A stretch of 64,000 bases of DNA from positions 1 through 64,000 of the forward strand of contig NZ_JAHUWN010000007.1 in assembly GCF_019219025.1 (NCBI RefSeq), written 5' to 3'. The position numbers and the translations under genes were made by a program. The notes under the pieces were generated by a model that was not told the origin of the DNA, made no database searches, and saw nothing but the letters and a program-made list of their open reading frames with translations. Source of the stretch: Bacillus sp. sid0103 (GTDB lineage Bacteria; Bacillota; Bacilli; Bacillales_B; DSM-18226). Of this stretch, positions 36,416 through 46,933 are shown in pieces (the stretch's first letter is position 1; every line of letters starts with the position of its first letter).

Positions 36416-37165
36416 TCATTTAAATAGTGTGTTAACTATAATTTCATGAGCTATCCATGAGAAAAAATTAGAAGAACCGTGAGAAATCCAAGCCGCAAGG
36501 AAACCAAGTCTTAAGAAAATGATTGTAAAAACTACCCCCGGAAGGAAGTAAAGCGGAAAGTTAAGTATGTCAGGACCATGCGCCATTGCGAAGCCTATAT
36601 TGGTAAGGATAACCCATGACCATATATATTTTGGGTTTTTAATAATAAATAACTCATTATAAATCTTTTTTATCCACTTATTCTCTTTTGCCAATCCAAC
36701 AATTGCTAGAGAAAGTCCCCCATATAGTAAATATCGGCAAATAAATTCCTCACTAAAGGGACTTATTACTGAAACTGAGAATATTAATCCTAATTCAGAA
36801 AAATCCTTTAATGTAGTTACTTGATTTGTTCCCGGTTTAATAACATCATAACCAAGCCAAGATGGTATAAATTGCACAATATTTAATACAAATTCCATAA
36901 TTATTGCCACTAAAATCGGAATACAAATTGCTAAATGAATGTTCTTTTTATTTAAAACAAACCGCTTAAAAAAATCCTTCCTTAATGCGGTATGTACAAT
37001 GATCCATGACCAGAACAAACTAAAAGGAACTATAAAAATAGTAATACCATCGTCACTCGAAAGACCGAATTTCAATATGTTATCAGCTAAGATTAGCAAT
37101 ATAGAAAGAAAAAGGAAAACCACCACGAACAAAGATGGTCGAATAAAAGCACGAATAATAGACAA
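36416..37165 (-). CDS. CPBP-family intramembrane metalloprotease
   Basis: Membrane protein of 249 residues with about seven helices, of the CAAX-protease/bacteriocin-processing (Abi) family. The catalytic motifs are in view: SEEFICRYLLYGGLS (EExxxR), FAMAHG and a final HGSSNF. Starts with TTG five bases after GGGGGGA. In firmicutes such proteins serve in peptide processing or self-immunity, but no bacteriocin or prenylation gene is near, so the role is unknown. It appears to be a single-gene unit. Confidence 0.85.
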   Translation of the reverse strand: MSIIRAFIRPSLFVVVFLFLSILLILADNILKFGLSSDDGITIFIVPFSLFWSWIIVHTALRKDFFKRFVLNKKNIHLAICIPILVAIIMEFVLNIVQFIPSWLGYDVIKPGTNQVTTLKDFSELGLIFSVSVISPFSEEFICRYLLYGGLSLAIVGLAKENKWIKKIYNELFIIKNPKYIWSWVILTNIGFAMAHGPDILNFPLYFLPGVVFTIIFLRLGFLAAWISHGSSNFFSWIAHEIIVNTLFK

Positions 37166-37338
37166 GCAATCCCCCCCTTTTTGTGAATTTATTTTGATCT
37201 TTTAATTTTCATGACAGAATATTTTCACCTTATTAAGGGCAGATATCATTCGTTGCCGTGACCTTACATTGAATTGATAGGATGTCCACCGAATTTTTCC
37301 AATACATCAACTAACTGATAAAATTTTTTCCATAAATA

Positions 37339-37890
37339 CTAAGAATATATAGCAGCTCCCAATATGCCAGACATAAGAATGACTAAGGCAGGATGGAGAC
37401 GAAGCTTTACCAAGGCAAATAAAGATAATAAAAATATCAGAAAGAGACTAAAAGAGTACCACGAAATTGCATCGACTAAGTGATTGCTAATGGCAAATTT
37501 GATTGCTGCATATCCAATTAACCCGGTAATTATTGGTCGTAACCCATAAAAAGCAGATTCCACATGCTTATTTTTATTCATTCGATAGAAAAATGTTGCA
37601 ATAATAATAACCAATACCAATGAAGGAATCACCATACCTATCCCAGCTGCAATAGCTCCAGTCATTCCTTCAACCTGGTAACCTACTAAAATAGCACTAT
37701 TGGTTGCAATTGGCCCTGGTGACATACTTGCAATCGCAATTACATCTGTAAACTGTTGTGTAGTCATCCAACCTTTTTTGATGACCTCCATCTCAATCAT
37801 AGGGAGGATGGCATATCCGCCCCCAAACGAGACAAAACCTATTAATAAGAACCTCCAGAATAATTCCATTAGTATCATGTTAAATTCCAT
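37339..37890 (-). CDS. Chromate transporter family protein, second half-size subunit
   Basis: A 183-residue CHR-family membrane protein with about six helices, half the size of ChrA. The conserved SFGGGYAILPMIE and SMSPGPIATNSAILVGY segments match those of its upstream partner. It overlaps the gene at 37880 by eleven bases, so the two are co-translated and should form the pair that equals a full-length ChrA. It exports chromate or related anions; that activity is known for the family, not shown here. Confidence 0.9.
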   Translation of the reverse strand: MEFNMILMELFWRFLLIGFVSFGGGYAILPMIEMEVIKKGWMTTQQFTDVIAIASMSPGPIATNSAILVGYQVEGMTGAIAAGIGMVIPSLVLVIIIATFFYRMNKNKHVESAFYGLRPIITGLIGYAAIKFAISNHLVDAISWYSFSLFLIFLLSLFALVKLRLHPALVILMSGILGAAIYS

Positions 37891-38506
37891 CTCCCATAAA
37901 CCATTCTAGTTCATCTGTAGAAGCGGTTTTTTCAATTTTGGGCTTATCTGGGTTCCCCAACAAATGTTTTACCTTAACCACCGACATACCAAGAAGCATT
38001 CCTGTTAAAATTATTAGTACAGGATGTATTGGGGAGAAAAACAAAACAACCATAGAACCAAATGAAATGAGCAGAGTTGTTTTATCAACTATTGCCGTTT
38101 TACCAATTAAGTACCCGGCATAAGCAATAAGTGCCACAATCGTTGCACGAATCGCTTGAAAGGCTGCATCAATTTTAGGGTTGTTCTGAATCTGTAGAAA
38201 AATTATACTGAGAACAACAACAATTAAAAACGTTGGCAAAAACACACCAATCAATGCAGCAATTGCTCCCTTAATACCACCTATTTTATAGCCAACAAAG
38301 GTAGATGAATTAATCGCAATTGCCCCGGGGATGGATCCTGCAATCGCAAACACATCTGTAATCTCCTCTGTTCTTACCCATTTCTTTTTATCTACAACCT
38401 CTTTTTTAATAATCGGGATTATGGCATAGCCTCCACCGAAGGTGACTGGTCCAATCTTAAAAAAGGTCCAAAAGATTTGAAATAACTTCATCCATTCTTC
38501 CTTCAT
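37880..38506 (-). CDS. Chromate transporter family protein, first half-size subunit
   Basis: A 208-residue CHR-domain membrane protein. GPVTFGGGYAIIPIIK and GSIPGAIAINSSTFVGYK are the family motifs. It has a good AAAGGAG site before ATG 38506 and a polar C-terminal tail of about 30 residues. It forms a short-chain CHR pair with the gene at 37339, like the ywrA/ywrB pair of B. subtilis. No upstream chromate-responsive regulator is visible. Confidence 0.9.
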   Translation of the reverse strand: MKEEWMKLFQIFWTFFKIGPVTFGGGYAIIPIIKKEVVDKKKWVRTEEITDVFAIAGSIPGAIAINSSTFVGYKIGGIKGAIAALIGVFLPTFLIVVVLSIIFLQIQNNPKIDAAFQAIRATIVALIAYAGYLIGKTAIVDKTTLLISFGSMVVLFFSPIHPVLIILTGMLLGMSVVKVKHLLGNPDKPKIEKTASTDELEWFMGDGI

Positions 38507-38776
38507 ATAAGTAATCTCCTTTTCGTTTTAAAAATCCAAATCATGTATATTTAGTAAGAATTTAATATTTTTAAACTATTATCGTTGGCCTTACTTATTA
38601 CGATAACACGGAAGAGGAGCAAGAGATAATGCAACAAATGCATAGGATATAACAGATTGTTATTTTAATGAAGATTACTCTGAAAAGATATTTTCATGAG
38701 GAACCAAAAAGTGATAAAAAGCGTGTTTTAGCTTCTACATGAAAGTGAACCTAACAAACCCTTTAAAGAAGAGATA

Positions 38777-39094
38777 ATGTATATTCCTTGCAGGGAATTT
38801 TTAATGGAGACAGATTCAAAAGAAGGCTTCCCTGCTGATGGTGAGGGACCGGTACGAAGGGTTAAAGTTAATCCATTTTTAATTTATAGTTATGCCGTAA
38901 CTAATGCTGAATTTGACGAGTTTGTTAAATCTAAGGTATATATACAAAGGAGGAACAGTTTAGGTGGTCGTTTGTTTTTTATAGTTTCCTTGTCCCCTAA
39001 CCCTTCTGTTCAGGATCAACATGTAGTGACTACGCATTATACTCGTGATAGCTCTACAGGACACCTTGGTTTTCACTGTATTGCAGATGTGTAG
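38777..39094 (+). pseudogene. Formylglycine-generating enzyme remnant
   Basis: The first 50 residues (DSKEGFPADGEGPVRRVKV and YAVTNAEFDEFV) and the last 20 (RDSSTGHLGFHCIADV) match the two ends of SUMF1/formylglycine-generating enzymes, which are about 300 residues; here only 105 codons remain. After EFDEFVK the matching text moves to another frame (EEQFRWSFVFYSFL, near 38940-38990), showing a frameshift, and then roughly 180 residues including the catalytic Cys region are gone. It is a decayed gene with a frameshift and an internal deletion. Confidence 0.75.
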
Positions 39095-39156
39095 CTGATT
39101 TAAAACTGCAGAAAATGATTTAAGCCTTAATTTATACTAAGGTGGGATATTGCATA

Positions 39157-40044
39157 ATGAATTTAGTAAGTTTACGAATGTTTTGTCTTGTAGTGGATGA
39201 AGGAAGTATAAGTAAGGCTGCACGTTTGAACTTCGTATCACAGCCCGCTGTAACTAGACAAATCCGTCAGTTAGAGGAAGTTTATGGAGCTAAATTATTT
39301 GAAAGAGCAGCTGGTAAATTAACCCTTTCCGAGGCTGGGGAAGTACTTTACCCTTATGCAAAAGAAATAGTGGAATACTCCAAAAGATCATTTGAGGCAA
39401 TTCAAGAGATAACGGCTAACCAAGAAACAGTGCTTAATGTAGGTGCTAGTTTAACAATAGGAGAGTATTTATTACCAGGTCTCCTTGGTCATTTCAGCAA
39501 AAATTACCCAGAATTAAAATTTAGCTTATCAATCGGGAACACTCCTAATATTTTATCAAAGCTGGAAAATTATGAAATTGATATAGCTTTTGTTGAAGGT
39601 GCTGTAGAGAATAAGGAATTTATCACAGAAAAATTTACTGATGATGAGTTGATTTTAGTTATTTCGTCCAATCACCGATGGAAGGAAAAGGGACAAATAA
39701 GTATTGACGAACTTTCAGAAGAAAAGATGATTTGGAGAGAGGCTGATTCAGGAACACGGCAAATTGTAGAGAATGCCCTTCAAGAATACGAGGTTCTTAA
39801 GAAAATCAAAAGTACAATGGAACTCGGTAGTTACCAATCGATTAAAAGTGCTGTGGAAGCAGATTTAGGCGTTAGTATACTTCCAAAATTAACTGTGGCA
39901 AAGGAGTTAAAATACGGCATTCTTCATGAATTGAAAGTTGCTGATTTTAACATATCAAGAGATTTATGGATGGTACAAAAAACTCATCGGTTTAAGAAAT
40001 CAGGTTTAAAGTATTTTATTAATTTTATTCGGAGTTTTTATTGA
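39157..40044 (+). CDS. LysR-type regulator
   Basis: Cytosolic regulator of 295 residues from ATG 39157, eleven bases after AAGGTGG. The N-terminal helix-turn-helix contains GSISKAARLNFVSQPAVTRQIRQLE; residues 90-290 form the effector domain. It resembles the CysL/YwfK group of LysR proteins. Its neighbours are the enzyme remnant and, convergent, the P450 gene. No divergent target is present, so its regulon is unknown. A long terminator follows. Confidence 0.9.
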   Translation: MNLVSLRMFCLVVDEGSISKAARLNFVSQPAVTRQIRQLEEVYGAKLFERAAGKLTLSEAGEVLYPYAKEIVEYSKRSFEAIQEITANQETVLNVGASLTIGEYLLPGLLGHFSKNYPELKFSLSIGNTPNILSKLENYEIDIAFVEGAVENKEFITEKFTDDELILVISSNHRWKEKGQISIDELSEEKMIWREADSGTRQIVENALQEYEVLKKIKSTMELGSYQSIKSAVEADLGVSILPKLTVAKELKYGILHELKVADFNISRDLWMVQKTHRFKKSGLKYFINFIRSFY

Positions 40045-40052
40045 ACAAAAGG

Positions 40053-40087
40053 GATAAGAAGAGGCAGTAATGCTGCCTCTTCTTATC
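40053..40087 (+). terminator. Terminator of the LysR gene
   Basis: Fifteen-base perfect arms (40053-40067 and 40073-40087) around a five-base loop. A second small hairpin (CACTTAA/TTAAGTG, about 40101-40118) follows. Confidence 0.7.
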
Positions 40088-40234
40088 GAATACAAAAAGC
40101 CCACTTAAATAATTAAGTGAGCGAGGAGGTCTCCTTTTCTGGCGGTACTGATTGGAAATTTCAATTGCTTTACGAATAATTTTGAGAGAATATCCAGGTG
40201 ATGAAAGCTTATTTTCTTTTTTATCATTTCATTT

Positions 40235-42628
40235 TTAAACAATTTCTGCCATCAATTTTAGTGGAGGTAAAAGCTCCAAATACCGCTCAAATGTCATTTC
40301 ACACGCTTCATACTTTTCAAGAAGGTCAAGCATCGAAATATTGTTCCTCAATATCTGTTCTTCGTAGTTCCCTTCCTCTAACAATAATTCTAATTCTCGC
40401 TTATGTGGTGGACAAACCGTTAAATCCGCAAGTTCACGTATTTGACTTCGTGTTGCCACAGCCTGTAAATCAACATTTTCAATTAGCAGTTCATACAGAC
40501 CTATAGGACGATCTAATGGAAGATGGGATGAGCTTTGGCCGCTTAAAATTACTTGATCATTTCCATTCAGGCTAAAACGCCGCAAGATTCGGTTGACATT
40601 CTCTCTACTATTACTAGGAAGACCACCAAAGAAATCATCGGTATGACTAACATAATGCATCGTAAGTATACTTCGTTTTAACTCATCTTTATCAACAAGC
40701 GTTAACCCGAAAGCTTCCATCGCGTCAGACCACATGCTTTTTTTCCATTCTTCAAGCTGCTTCTCAATGTCCATGCTTACATCAGCCTCACCACGATGAG
40801 AAAACCTGGTAGCACCTTTAATCGCTAATTGTTCATCTATGAATCTCGGTACATCTTGATAGGTATTTGCCCAGTTTCGATCTCCGCAGCCAAAAACCGA
40901 ATAATGCACGCCCTTAAGGCTGTCTGGTTCAAGCTGTTCCAACCATTGGACAAATTTCCGTGCATTTTTTGGCGGTTTCCCGTTATAGGAGGAAGTAACA
41001 ATCAAGACGGCCCCTTCTGTTGGCAAACTGTTAATCCGTTCATCAAGTGCGGCAACTTCACTCCTGATACCGTGCCCGCTAGCCCTTTCAGCAAGGTCAC
41101 GTGCAATCCCCTCTGCGGTTCCCATATTGGAGCCGTAAAGCACAAGGAGTGGTCGTTTGTTGACTCCCATAATAGTAGAATTCTGAACTAAGTTAATCTT
41201 TTTCATTCCGGATTGAACCATTTCTTTAGAACTCGCAGGAAATGGATCTATGATTTTTTTGTCTCTTAATTGGACACGCATCGTAAAATTATCCGGTTTC
41301 AGAGTCATCGTTTGTTTTATTTTTAACTGGTAGTTTGTATGATCGATTAATTCAAAGTTTTGAAGAATCATGCCCATCAATAATGCAGCTTCATGAAGGG
41401 CGAACTGCATCCCAATACAAGCCCGTTGTCCATTGCCGAATGGTTTATAGGCATCGTGTGGTATTTTACTTGGATCTTCAAACCGCTCAGGACGAAACTC
41501 CTCGGCATCGTCTCCCCATGCTGCTTTATCTCGATGAAGCTGAGGCAGGAGAATGGCCACATTTTGCTTCTGTTTAATTGGATATTTTCCTCCTAGGACC
41601 GTATCCTCCTTTGCAAAAAGGGTAAATTGCGGTGCAGTAGGATATAAACGCAACGATTCATTTAAAATCATTCGAATATATTTAAGCTCAGTAACTTGTT
41701 TATAGGTTGGAATCGGACTTGTTAAGATTTGATCCACTTCTTCGTAAGCTTTTTTAAGTACATCAGGGTGCTTTAATAATAAGTAATGAGTAAAGGACAA
41801 TAAACCACTTGTTGTTTCATGTCCAGCAATCAAGAAGGTGATAATTTGAAAACGAATATTTTCATCACTAAGCTTTTCCCCTGTTTCCGGGTCCATAGCA
41901 CTTAGCATCCGAGCGAGCATATCGGTCTCCCCTTGATCTCCATGTTTTTTCCGCTCAGCAATCAGTTCGTCAACCAAGGAAAACATCGCCTGTATGTCCT
42001 GCTCAAACTGTCGTTTTCTTTTCAACATCCATTTATTTTGGATAGGCAGGCGTGTACCTTGATGCATGGCTTCGTCAAGTGAATTAGCCATATTAGTGAT
42101 AAAAGGATGATGGTTTTCTCTGTAGAAGCTGTTAAATCGATAGTTAAAACCACATATACCAATGGTGTCAAGTGTAAGTCTGGTCATATCATCTGATACA
42201 TCAATACTCTCATTCGGGTTAAGACGTGCCCATTTTTGAACAAGCTGAAAGGCAATGTCGACCATCATCGAGTGGTACCCTTTCATCGCTTGTTGACTAA
42301 AAGAAGGAACAAGAATGTTATGTGCTTTTTGCCAATTTGGCTCTTTTGTCTTGCTGGTAAATAACCCGTCTCCGGAAAAGGCACGAACCTTACTTAAACC
42401 ACCTGTAAGGCTCTTGTCGAATTTTGATTCATTACAAGCTTCAGCTACCAATTCGTGGCCAGAAAGAAAGATGGTTGAGAATCCACCATAGAACTCCATT
42501 CGAAAAATGGGACCGTACTCTTCCGCAAGTTTACAAAATGATAGGGTGGGCGCTTCCTTGTCGACTAAAGGCAAGTTGCCAAGCGGACCAAAGGTTTTGG
42601 GCTGTGGGATTGGTATGAACTTTTCCAT
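40235..42628 (-). CDS. CYP102-type P450 with FMN domain, truncated reductase
   Basis: Cytosolic fatty-acid hydroxylase of the CYP102A (P450BM3) type, N-terminal part. The heme domain (about residues 1-460) has [12 protein letters not shown] and the heme loop [10 protein letters not shown]. The FMN domain follows ([18 protein letters not shown] near 500), then the connecting part up to [12 protein letters not shown]. In CYP102A1 (1049 residues) the text continues at this point into RYYSISSS and the FAD/NADPH module. Here the frame ends at 797, so about 250 residues are missing. It could not accept NADPH electrons on its own. It is either a pseudogene by deletion or it uses a separate reductase. 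A FadR-like operator lies 68 bases upstream. Confidence 0.85.
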   Translation of the reverse strand: MEKFIPIPQPKTFGPLGNLPLVDKEAPTLSFCKLAEEYGPIFRMEFYGGFSTIFLSGHELVAEACNESKFDKSLTGGLSKVRAFSGDGLFTSKTKEPNWQKAHNILVPSFSQQAMKGYHSMMVDIAFQLVQKWARLNPNESIDVSDDMTRLTLDTIGICGFNYRFNSFYRENHHPFITNMANSLDEAMHQGTRLPIQNKWMLKRKRQFEQDIQAMFSLVDELIAERKKHGDQGETDMLARMLSAMDPETGEKLSDENIRFQIITFLIAGHETTSGLLSFTHYLLLKHPDVLKKAYEEVDQILTSPIPTYKQVTELKYIRMILNESLRLYPTAPQFTLFAKEDTVLGGKYPIKQKQNVAILLPQLHRDKAAWGDDAEEFRPERFEDPSKIPHDAYKPFGNGQRACIGMQFALHEAALLMGMILQNFELIDHTNYQLKIKQTMTLKPDNFTMRVQLRDKKIIDPFPASSKEMVQSGMKKINLVQNSTIMGVNKRPLLVLYGSNMGTAEGIARDLAERASGHGIRSEVAALDERINSLPTEGAVLIVTSSYNGKPPKNARKFVQWLEQLEPDSLKGVHYSVFGCGDRNWANTYQDVPRFIDEQLAIKGATRFSHRGEADVSMDIEKQLEEWKKSMWSDAMEAFGLTLVDKDELKRSILTMHYVSHTDDFFGGLPSNSRENVNRILRRFSLNGNDQVILSGQSSSHLPLDRPIGLYELLIENVDLQAVATRSQIRELADLTVCPPHKRELELLLEEGNYEEQILRNNISMLDLLEKYEACEMTFERYLELLPPLKLMAEIV

Positions 42629-42695
42629 TTAAAATCTCCTCTGATAAATTTTGTTCGTTGCTAATTTACCTTAAAGTTTCAAAAAAACAATTAAA

Positions 42696-42713
42696 TGAAT
42701 GAATACTCATTCA
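42696..42713. promoter_or_regulatory. FadR (YsiA)-type operator
   Basis: TGAATGAATACTCATTCA fits the B. subtilis FadR consensus TGAATGANTANTCATTCA as I recall it. It lies 68 bases before the P450 start. TetR-type repressors released by acyl-CoA (FadR, Bm3R1) control CYP102 genes, so fatty-acid induction is likely. Confidence 0.75.
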
Positions 42714-42756
42714 ATTTTAATTTAAATCAAAGCTTTTTACAATAGAAATTATAAAG

Positions 42757-42788
42757 GATGCCTTTTATGATCAAAAGGCACCCTCTTT
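42757..42788. terminator. Hairpin after the subtilase gene
   Basis: TGCCTTTT and AAAAGGCA form the stem near 42762-42783, flanked by GGA/CCC. The T-run lies on the plus-strand side, so its activity on the minus strand is uncertain. Confidence 0.4.
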
Positions 42789-42790
42789 TT

Positions 42791-45700
42791 TTAATTAAAA
42801 CTTTTTTTCAATTCTTCTAATGTTAAATCCTTAGTTTTTTCAACTGGCTTATTTGATGTTGGGAAGTATGGATTGATGGACATGAAGTTCTTTTCGACAT
42901 AGTTGAAATCTACAATATCCACGATTCCATCTTTATTTAGATCTGCTTTTAGTTTAACTCCTGTTTCTCCAGCATTGTTTGCAATAAGCTTCGCGTCATA
43001 AATATCGATTACATGATCTCCGTTGACATCTCCAGCAGCTGCCGTATCCGTATATACAGTATAGAAGTTGCCTTGGACTTTTCCATCAATTGTCCTGCTT
43101 AAAGTTAATTTTTTACTATATAGGAAATGCCCAGGAATATCTACGATTAACGTATAGTCTTCTTTCGCTGCAGGAATATCTGTAAACGTCATATACCCTC
43201 TTTCTGAAATATCTGCAGGGTACTTTTTACCGTTTTTATCAACCAGATAAGCTTTTGTCCCAATCTTTGAATAATCTAAATCATAGTTGTCAAAATTAAC
43301 TGCTTCACCATGATAGTAACCTTCTACCCATGAGTGCTGGGAAATGAATTTAAACTTTTCAGCAAATGTTGGTAAAGAAGACTTACTACCAGAGCTTGTT
43401 TGATATGAAGATTCTTGATAATAGAATGTACTTTCTACCATGTAATTATGGTCATCTACTACTTTTAATGTGATATCCAATAAATCAATATCATCATTAA
43501 TTGAAACAGGTAATTTTGTCTTTTTGTCTGAAATATCTACAGCAAATGCTGAAATATTAGACCATGTGCTTTCTGTAATTTGTGGCTTTGCGACATTAAT
43601 AGTCCAATTATTTTTTTTAGCAAGATCCTCTAACTGTTTTGATGGCTTAACGTCTACAACTTTATAGAAATTAGGGACATCGATTGTTACAGAAGCACTT
43701 GTTAAATCTTTCGCGTTTTGAACCGTAAATGTATTCACAAACTCTGATCCTAGACTTACACCTTTTGTATTGTTTTTTATTAAGGAATATTGATCTCCTT
43801 TATCAATAAAAGTAAATTCTGGGAAAATCGGATTTCCTGCTGTAGCGTAATCATAGGTATAGATTCTTACATTTGTTGGATAGTTTGCATATTCTTCTGG
43901 TAAGACACCAAATTTAAATTCACCATTCGCATTTGGGAAAAATTCAGCTGTTGGCCAAAAAGAATCTTGATAAGCGTACGCGGTATTTGCCTCTTGAGTG
44001 ATGTCATGTCCTCTACTTTTTAAGTAGTCAATCGTATCATCATACAATTTTCCATGCACCCAATATGCTGTATAATCTTGTCCGTCATAACTTTCAGTTG
44101 TTAAATCTGAACTTGAAAGTTCTTGGATTCCTGTTTTCTTATCAAATTCAAGTGTTGGAGCGGTATTATCAATCACCATGTCATTATCGATTTTATATGT
44201 TTTACCATCTATCCCGGTACCAATATAAGAAACAATGTATTTACCTTCTTTAAGTAGTTCATATTCCTGTGCTAAAGGTTTATTCGGATCACCTGTAAAA
44301 TGTTTTACTTCACCTGAAAATCCGAAAAATATTAAGTACTCCGTATCAACTGACGCATTTTCTAAATTGAATGTGCCATAAAACCCAATTGGTTTTCCAT
44401 CTAGATCGCTAACCACTACATCAATCGTTTTCATATGACTACTTAACTTGAAACTGACTGGTGTAAACGGCTCGATGTATGGATGAAAGTTACTAAGGTC
44501 ATTCGTAATTGCATGTTTAAAAAATTCTAATTTTTCGAATCCAGGTTTAGAATAACGAACATGGAAAGGAATTTGATATTCTGCTGTTTTCGACTCATTT
44601 TCAATATAAATATATCCCTCATATATCCCAAATTCTGCATTAGCTGGAATTGATATTTCTGCATTAATATTTTTACTCTCATTTCCATTCACTTCAATCG
44701 TCGATGGTAATTGAAGCGTCACACCACTCTTTGCAGCATCCTTTGAGACACCATCAATTGTTAAAAATTCAACTCTAGTATGATATGTTTCTAGTTCACT
44801 ACTTAAATTCTTAATAGAAATCGATGTTTTTCTATTTTGAGTTTCACTTGATTGTGCAACACTACCAAAAGGGATAGATCCTGAAATGTCATCGATTTCT
44901 ATTTTTAATCCATTTTCATCTAAGGTAGTCGTCTTATTTTGTACTTCAAATAACGTTGTATTGTGAACTGCCTCATAAGCATCGACGCGTCCTGCTCCAA
45001 CTTCATTGACATTGTACATACGACCTTTTAAAGGATCAGCCGTATTCATAAGCGCAGCTTTTACATCTGCAACTGTATAATCTGGATGTGATTGTAATAA
45101 TAAGGCTGCAACTCCAGCAACATGTGGTGTTGCCATGGATGTTCCACTTAAACTCGCATACCCACTAGAATAATCGACACCATCTTCTGGACTATTAATA
45201 TATTCTGGGACAGTAGAGAATGTAGAAACCCCAGGTGCTACTACATCTGGCTTAATATCAAAGTTATTACGAACTGGACCACGTGAGCTAAAATCAGCTA
45301 ACACATCACCTGTAGTCATATTGGACTGTAAGTCTGATAATTTAAGTTTAGCTGTAGGATCTGCTTTTAATTTTTCTGAAAGTTTTACTCCGTCGTCCTG
45401 TAACATTTTAAAGGTTGGGACATACCCATGATTTTCACCCAAGAAATATGGAATTTCTCCATCCTCATTATTGTAAATCAATACAGCTACAGCACCTTTA
45501 TCATGAGCTCGTCGGATTTTTTCATCAAATGATATCGTGCCACGAGAAATTAATGCCACTTTCCCATTAATGTCTTTGTCAATATAATCCTCTTCTGTAC
45601 CAATTCCTACTTCAACAACATCAAACTCTTTATCCATTAACTGTAGATAATCTTTACCAAGGCCATGCCCCATTAATGTATTTTGAACTGTAATATCTGC

Positions 45701-46933
45701 TAAACTTGTTTTAACGGTTGGAATATCAGTCGGCACATCACTAGCCCCAACAGTGATTGCTAGCGGAGATGCACCTGGTGAACCTAACGTACCAGGATTT
45801 GGCCCTGCATTTCCTCCGGCTATAACTGGTATGACCCCTTTTAATGCTGCATTGTTGATTGCTACAGATGTAGCGTCTAAGGAATGATTATTACCATTAC
45901 CTAATGATAGATTAATAACATCCATTCCATCTTCTACAGCTCTTTCTATACCTGCGATAACCGATGAATCATATCCTGATCCATATTCTCCTAATACTCG
46001 ATATGCATACAAGTCAACATTCGGAGCTACACCTGTCATTGCATATTCAACATCATTTTTAGGGTTAGATGCGATTGTTCCAGCAACATGAGTTCCGTGT
46101 TCTGTATAGTATGAACTACCATCTATCGTTTCAGGTTGTCCAGATGCAAGCCATTTCGCTCTAGTTGTTTCCATTGGATCGGAGTCATTATCGACTAAAT
46201 CATATCCGCCTTTATAAACATCTTTTAAATCAGGGTGATTATAGTCAATCCCTGTATCAAGTACCCCAACTTTTATTCCTTGTCCTTTTAAGCCCTCATT
46301 ATGTAAACGATCAACTCCTATATGAGGAAGCGCTGGTGGAATTACCTTTCCAGTTGTTGGTTCTTGAGTAGTAGTCGATTCATTTTTCGGTAAACTAACG
46401 ACATTGTCTTTCCAAATCCTTTTAACTACACCCGTCTGAAGCAAGGTATTAATTTCGCTTGTAGGAATCGTCATAGCCATTCCATTAAATACATTCTGGT
46501 AACTTTGTTTAATTTGATATTGAATTGGATTTTCTTTTTTATTTTGGTTTAACTCCTCCTTCTTCTTAAAAATTTCAGTTAATCGTTGTTTAAAATATTC
46601 TTGTTCCCCTTTTATCTTTTCTGCTTTATTTTTAGATGTACCTTTTGATTTTGATTGCTGAGCATTTTCGATCGGAGCTGTTTTGAACTCAATAATGACA
46701 TTTGCGGTTTTATCTTTAAGTGACAACAAACTTGGATCAATTATGAATCCTTCTTGTGGGGTTAATCGTTTTATAGACTGTCGTTGTTCTTCTGTTAGTC
46801 CTTTTAAGATCGATTCTGCAGAATTTGATATAGCATAGGTTTTTTGCTGAGGCATTAAATAAGATGTAAGTAAACTGGATGCTATTACACCTGTTACCAT
46901 AACATTTAGAAATCGTTTCTTTCGAATTTTCAT
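42791..46933 (-). CDS. Secreted subtilisin-like serine protease with dockerin-like C-terminus
   Basis: A 1380-residue S8 protease. Signal peptide at 1-35 (hydrophobic core VMVTGVIASSLLTSYL), then an I9-type inhibitor propeptide (about 55-190). The catalytic domain has Asp in VLDTGIDYNHPDL (about 226), His in HGTHVAGTIAS (about 281) and Ser in SGTSMATPHVAG (about 598), with a PA-type insert in between (about 420-530). Fn3-like domains cover about 660-800. The C-terminal part (about 1298-1350) has two EF-like repeats, DVNGDHVIDIYDAKLIANN and DLNKDGIVDIVDFNYVEKN, as in type I dockerins. It resembles Vpr-type extracellular proteases but is far longer. It is divergent from an NprR-like regulator. 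No LPXTG or S-layer anchor is seen. Confidence 0.92.
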   Translation of the reverse strand: MKIRKKRFLNVMVTGVIASSLLTSYLMPQQKTYAISNSAESILKGLTEEQRQSIKRLTPQEGFIIDPSLLSLKDKTANVIIEFKTAPIENAQQSKSKGTSKNKAEKIKGEQEYFKQRLTEIFKKKEELNQNKKENPIQYQIKQSYQNVFNGMAMTIPTSEINTLLQTGVVKRIWKDNVVSLPKNESTTTQEPTTGKVIPPALPHIGVDRLHNEGLKGQGIKVGVLDTGIDYNHPDLKDVYKGGYDLVDNDSDPMETTRAKWLASGQPETIDGSSYYTEHGTHVAGTIASNPKNDVEYAMTGVAPNVDLYAYRVLGEYGSGYDSSVIAGIERAVEDGMDVINLSLGNGNNHSLDATSVAINNAALKGVIPVIAGGNAGPNPGTLGSPGASPLAITVGASDVPTDIPTVKTSLADITVQNTLMGHGLGKDYLQLMDKEFDVVEVGIGTEEDYIDKDINGKVALISRGTISFDEKIRRAHDKGAVAVLIYNNEDGEIPYFLGENHGYVPTFKMLQDDGVKLSEKLKADPTAKLKLSDLQSNMTTGDVLADFSSRGPVRNNFDIKPDVVAPGVSTFSTVPEYINSPEDGVDYSSGYASLSGTSMATPHVAGVAALLLQSHPDYTVADVKAALMNTADPLKGRMYNVNEVGAGRVDAYEAVHNTTLFEVQNKTTTLDENGLKIEIDDISGSIPFGSVAQSSETQNRKTSISIKNLSSELETYHTRVEFLTIDGVSKDAAKSGVTLQLPSTIEVNGNESKNINAEISIPANAEFGIYEGYIYIENESKTAEYQIPFHVRYSKPGFEKLEFFKHAITNDLSNFHPYIEPFTPVSFKLSSHMKTIDVVVSDLDGKPIGFYGTFNLENASVDTEYLIFFGFSGEVKHFTGDPNKPLAQEYELLKEGKYIVSYIGTGIDGKTYKIDNDMVIDNTAPTLEFDKKTGIQELSSSDLTTESYDGQDYTAYWVHGKLYDDTIDYLKSRGHDITQEANTAYAYQDSFWPTAEFFPNANGEFKFGVLPEEYANYPTNVRIYTYDYATAGNPIFPEFTFIDKGDQYSLIKNNTKGVSLGSEFVNTFTVQNAKDLTSASVTIDVPNFYKVVDVKPSKQLEDLAKKNNWTINVAKPQITESTWSNISAFAVDISDKKTKLPVSINDDIDLLDITLKVVDDHNYMVESTFYYQESSYQTSSGSKSSLPTFAEKFKFISQHSWVEGYYHGEAVNFDNYDLDYSKIGTKAYLVDKNGKKYPADISERGYMTFTDIPAAKEDYTLIVDIPGHFLYSKKLTLSRTIDGKVQGNFYTVYTDTAAAGDVNGDHVIDIYDAKLIANNAGETGVKLKADLNKDGIVDIVDFNYVEKNFMSINPYFPTSNKPVEKTKDLTLEELKKSFN

